A DNA stretch of 64,000 nt, taken from contig CM037840.1 in NCBI GenBank assembly GCA_021234535.1, positions 20,462,302-20,526,301 on the forward strand. The letters run 5' to 3'. A program made the position numbers and the translations under genes. The first letter of the stretch is position 1. Each line of letters opens with the position of its first letter. Source of the stretch: Stichopus chloronotus. Its lineage: Eukaryota; Echinodermata; Holothuroidea; Aspidochirotida; Stichopodidae. Below are positions 61,901-64,000 of the stretch, in pieces. The notes under the pieces are model-generated. The model was not told where the DNA came from and did not search any database. It saw only the letters and a program-made list of their open reading frames with translations.

Positions 61901-64000
61901 TGCAAAATATCACAGTTGGTCATTTATGTCTTAAGGAATTTTATCTTTATTTTACTTTTACAGGCTTTCAAGTGGATTCAAACAAAACAAAACTAGGACA
62001 AAAGTACTAGTGGTTCCATTGTTTCCTACCAATATGAACCACGTAATATTTTTTTACTCCTACTCATTGAGTGCCCCGATATTCAGCTAAAACTTTGATG
62101 GTATTGTTAGCAAGAGCATTTCCACAATACCATACATCGTACTTGTGTGTGGGATCTTACTACAGATGCCCGCTTACACCTAGTCATGGACAGGACCAAC
62201 AACTTTCCATGAGGAAAAGAGGGAAATTATGTTTTGAACTATTTGCTGTACAGTATATAGTACAGTCGGCCAAATTTGGCAACCTCACACAGTGCACTGT
62301 ATTCACACAGTGGTTTGTGTTGTTTTTCAACTTAGTAGTAATTTTAGTACTAGTAGTAATTTTGTAGTAATTCTGGATCCAGGTAGTAGAGTACTGAGCA
62401 GACCGACCCGAGTTAGTGAGAACACTAATGATGATTCTCAATAAAATAGGAGAAAACAAGGGTTATGCAGAACAAAACTAGGCCTTCAGGAGTAATTTTC
62501 ATCATATCTTCCACCAGTGCTGACGATGTATGATGAAAACTGTTGTCCGTACTCACAACTCGACAACCATCTCTTATTCATATCCTCTGAAGAGTTTGAC
62601 ATTAAAACCTATCTGAAGTACATAATACACAATGTTTCTTTTCCTTTACTTTGTTCAAAATGGCATGTCCAAAAGAAGAATAATATAGGAATTACAAAAC
62701 CAAAAACAAAACAGGGTAAGTAGGGGGAAGGTCCACAAAATATCGATGGTCATTTAAAAGCCTTGGGTTTCAATCCCTTATTACATCTCATGTGACATTG
62801 AACTTACGTAATGTCTTCTGTGCTGTTCGTATAAAGTAAATTACTCATGTTGAAGAATGAACTTGAAAAACAAACAGATATACAGACCATTTTCTCAGAT
62901 GACATCAACCACATACCACTGTCAGTATACAATAATTTAATTTGTCACTGACTTTAGAAAATTCCTTGAAAATTTCAGTAAAACTTTGAAATGTTTCACA
63001 AGAGAACATGCAACTAGGGTGCAATTTTCAACTTCAGATAGTTCAATTTTCTTTTAGACCCAATAGCCAACTTTAATCACAAGAGTAATGACTTTTTCAC
63101 TCACAAGGCAAATTGCTGGAGACAAAGCCTCCTCAATAATAAGTGCAAATTCCTTTTCTTGAGAATCAGGCTGAAATTTTTGCCTCACTGGACAAGAGAA
63201 AGTGGCAAACTTGAAGTCACATTTGAGTATTCCTGTCATACTGAAATCTTCCCGACGTAACACTTCTCTCGGTCCGTAGACTGCGCAAATGACTTTGGTG
63301 TTACCGATTTCGATGTAGGCTGAACCCTGGGCTTGACTCACCACACCGGCCTTCATGACTGCAACGAACAAAAAAATACAATCCAAACATTGATTTATAA
63401 AGAAGGCTTCAAGGTGAAACATACAATTGATTTGGAATAGTAATACTGTAGTTTTCAATATTAATAATTTCAAATTGATAGGTTCCTAGGCACTGAACAA
63501 TGATCACAGTAGGATGATGGGTCCTGATATTCTAGAGCACAAAGGATTATTTCATGGAAGTCAAGGTTAATGATCACACAAAAATTAAGATCTGTGCTTT
63601 GAAACAAGAATTGTACATAAATGTGGTTGCATATTGGTCTTTACGACATGTTGAAGATAGGAAGCACCTCAAAAACTACACAAATCTGTACATTCAGAAC
63701 AACTTGATTTTTTTCAGGGATATTTGCGACTGCATCTTAAAGAGTATGCAAAATTGATGTGCTTCATGAAACTCAGAAATTTGGTGCTGATGATCTGCTT
63801 GTAATAAGAAAATTCTGGAAGTTCCTTCTGGGCAGTGTGGTTTGTGAATAAGGTCTACATTGAGTGCAGAATTGTGATTGGTATTTAGTATTAAAAGGTG
63901 CGCAAATGTAAAAGCAGCACAAAATTAGGGGTATGGTCTGTACAATACCTTGGGCACCTGTTCTAAAGGCTTCCACATGACTTTCTACTGTACACGACTC
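55806..64000 (-). CDS. EXOSC6: Exosome complex component MTR3 (EXOSC6), six exons, N-terminus cut by window edge
   Basis: Joining 64000-63949, 63358-63105, 61000-60940, 59848-59763, 56975-56811 and 55922-55806 (minus strand) gives 735 nt: 244 residues and a TGA stop, with matched intron phases 1,0,1,0,0. MTR3 is one of the six RNase PH-fold proteins of the RNA exosome ring, which degrades and trims RNA in nucleus and cytoplasm; animal ring subunits are catalytically inactive. Visible family features are [20 protein letters not shown] followed by CAVYGPRE (first PH-fold strands), [16 protein letters not shown], the edge strand [14 protein letters not shown], then [22 protein letters not shown], and a C-terminal helix [13 protein letters not shown]. 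Human EXOSC6 is 272 residues, so only a short N-terminal piece is missing. No broken frame is seen. A clear poly(A) signal close to the stop was not found. Confidence 0.95.
56060..56525. repeat. Diverged ~55-bp tandem repeat in the last EXOSC6 intron
   Basis: The pattern CAACAGTAATTACACT...GTCCCTTGCAGTCTCCATAA repeats about eight times with a period of roughly 50-57 bp, between the last two coding exons. Confidence 0.8.
56811..56975 (-). CDS. EXOSC6: EXOSC6 exon ([16 protein letters not shown]...)
   Basis: The exon is 165 nt, phase 0 on both sides, with acceptor atttaacag and donor AAA|gtgagt. It encodes [20 protein letters not shown] then [20 protein letters not shown] and a helix ending DRLLK. 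The LxDPTxxEE and LTxxLMPxxNQ pattern matches the second half of the PH fold of MTR3. Confidence 0.93.
57647..57708. mobile_element. MITE-like palindrome, short form of the 32.9-kb element
   Basis: Left arm CTACAATCTTGGACAAAAT and right arm ATTTTGTCCAAGACTGTAG enclose only about 24 bp. Both arms match the terminal repeats at 32,926-33,130. It lies inside the EXOSC6 intron between 59,763 and 56,975. Confidence 0.7.
59763..59848 (-). CDS. EXOSC6: EXOSC6 exon ([20 protein letters not shown]...)
   Basis: The acceptor is ctttctttag and the donor CTG|gtgagt. It encodes (A)[19 protein letters not shown] then YDIVTACSL. The LAxA..LALADAGVEMYD helix-strand is conserved in human EXOSC6, and the split codon with the previous exon gives GSALAAS. 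Confidence 0.95.
60940..61000 (-). CDS. EXOSC6: EXOSC6 exon ([20 protein letters not shown])
   Basis: This 61-nt exon has acceptor catcaacag and donor G|gtgagt in phase 1. It encodes the edge strand that follows the AL(S/E)PA(I/V) helix in MTR3 proteins, where human has a corresponding QLEVSALLLEDGGS segment. Confidence 0.92.
63105..63358 (-). CDS. EXOSC6: EXOSC6 exon with first PH-domain strands
   Basis: The acceptor is gttcgttgcag and the donor CTT|gtgagt. It encodes (V)[19 protein letters not shown] then [32 protein letters not shown] and ending [28 protein letters not shown] is the MTR3/RRP41 signature of RNase PH-fold exosome subunits; the start AGVVSQAxGSAY is specific to MTR3. Confidence 0.96.
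63949..64000 (-). CDS. EXOSC6: EXOSC6 exon (partial, window edge)
   Basis: It reads [17 protein letters not shown] plus one base, with donor CAAG|gtattg in phase 1. It is supported mainly by its frame and phase fit to the next exon, giving [15 protein letters not shown] where family members have a short linker ending in RAGLLSQA. The N-terminal region is poorly conserved in this family, so this exon is less certain than the others. Confidence 0.65.

Noticed and set aside
1..64000. Bacterial-type features (operons, CRISPR arrays, riboswitches, phage genes)
   Set aside because: The DNA is clearly from an intron-rich animal genome. Tandem arrays here have no unique spacers and no associated genes.

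Overview
The window is animal nuclear DNA: AT-rich, with long introns and few exons, abundant minisatellites, poly-G/poly-C runs and short inverted-repeat transposons. No bacterial-style gene packing, operon, CRISPR array or rRNA is visible. The exon sequences, the frequent TAGGCCTA motif and the repeat style suggest a marine invertebrate, perhaps an echinoderm or another invertebrate deuterostome. This placement is an inference from style and is not proven.

Two protein-coding genes could be reconstructed exon by exon, both on the minus strand. (1) Positions 19,234 down to 3,703 hold the first six recognisable coding exons of an unconventional myosin motor: 261 codons, unbroken frame, GT-AG introns of about 1.4-3.8 kb. 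They cover the start of the motor through the P-loop, switch I and the segment after it. The rest of the motor, neck and tail are not seen and probably lie beyond the left edge. (2) Positions 64,000 down to 55,806 hold six exons encoding EXOSC6 (MTR3), an RNase PH-fold subunit of the RNA exosome core. It is complete at the C-terminus, and its first exon is cut by the right edge. The two genes have no evident functional link.

The 36 kb between them (19.3-55.8 kb) has no gene I can recognise. It holds a 787-bp non-autonomous hAT transposon with a perfect 8-bp target duplication (38,712-39,498), set inside a roughly 0.7-kb tandem repeat (38.4-41.7 kb). It also holds a roughly 1.2-kb tandem triplication (45.07-48.17 kb) with a perfect 21-bp-arm hairpin, a tRNA-like SINE head (42.77 kb), several palindromic MITE-like elements, a 270-bp tandem duplication (26.0-26.5 kb), and a 17-copy 60-bp satellite (52.23-53.25 kb) that is open on both strands and resembles repeated tRNA A-box sequence.

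The myosin introns carry further arrays: a perfect 16-bp satellite (13,837-14,216), degenerate 18-bp, ~19-bp and ~46-bp minisatellites, and an inverted pair of a dispersed repeat. Most long open frames in the window are by-products of these arrays and are not annotated as genes. I found no convincing novel multi-gene system. The most notable items are the 60-bp tRNA-like satellite, the hAT insertion in a tandem array, and a myosin whose first visible Met lies only a few residues before the motor core.
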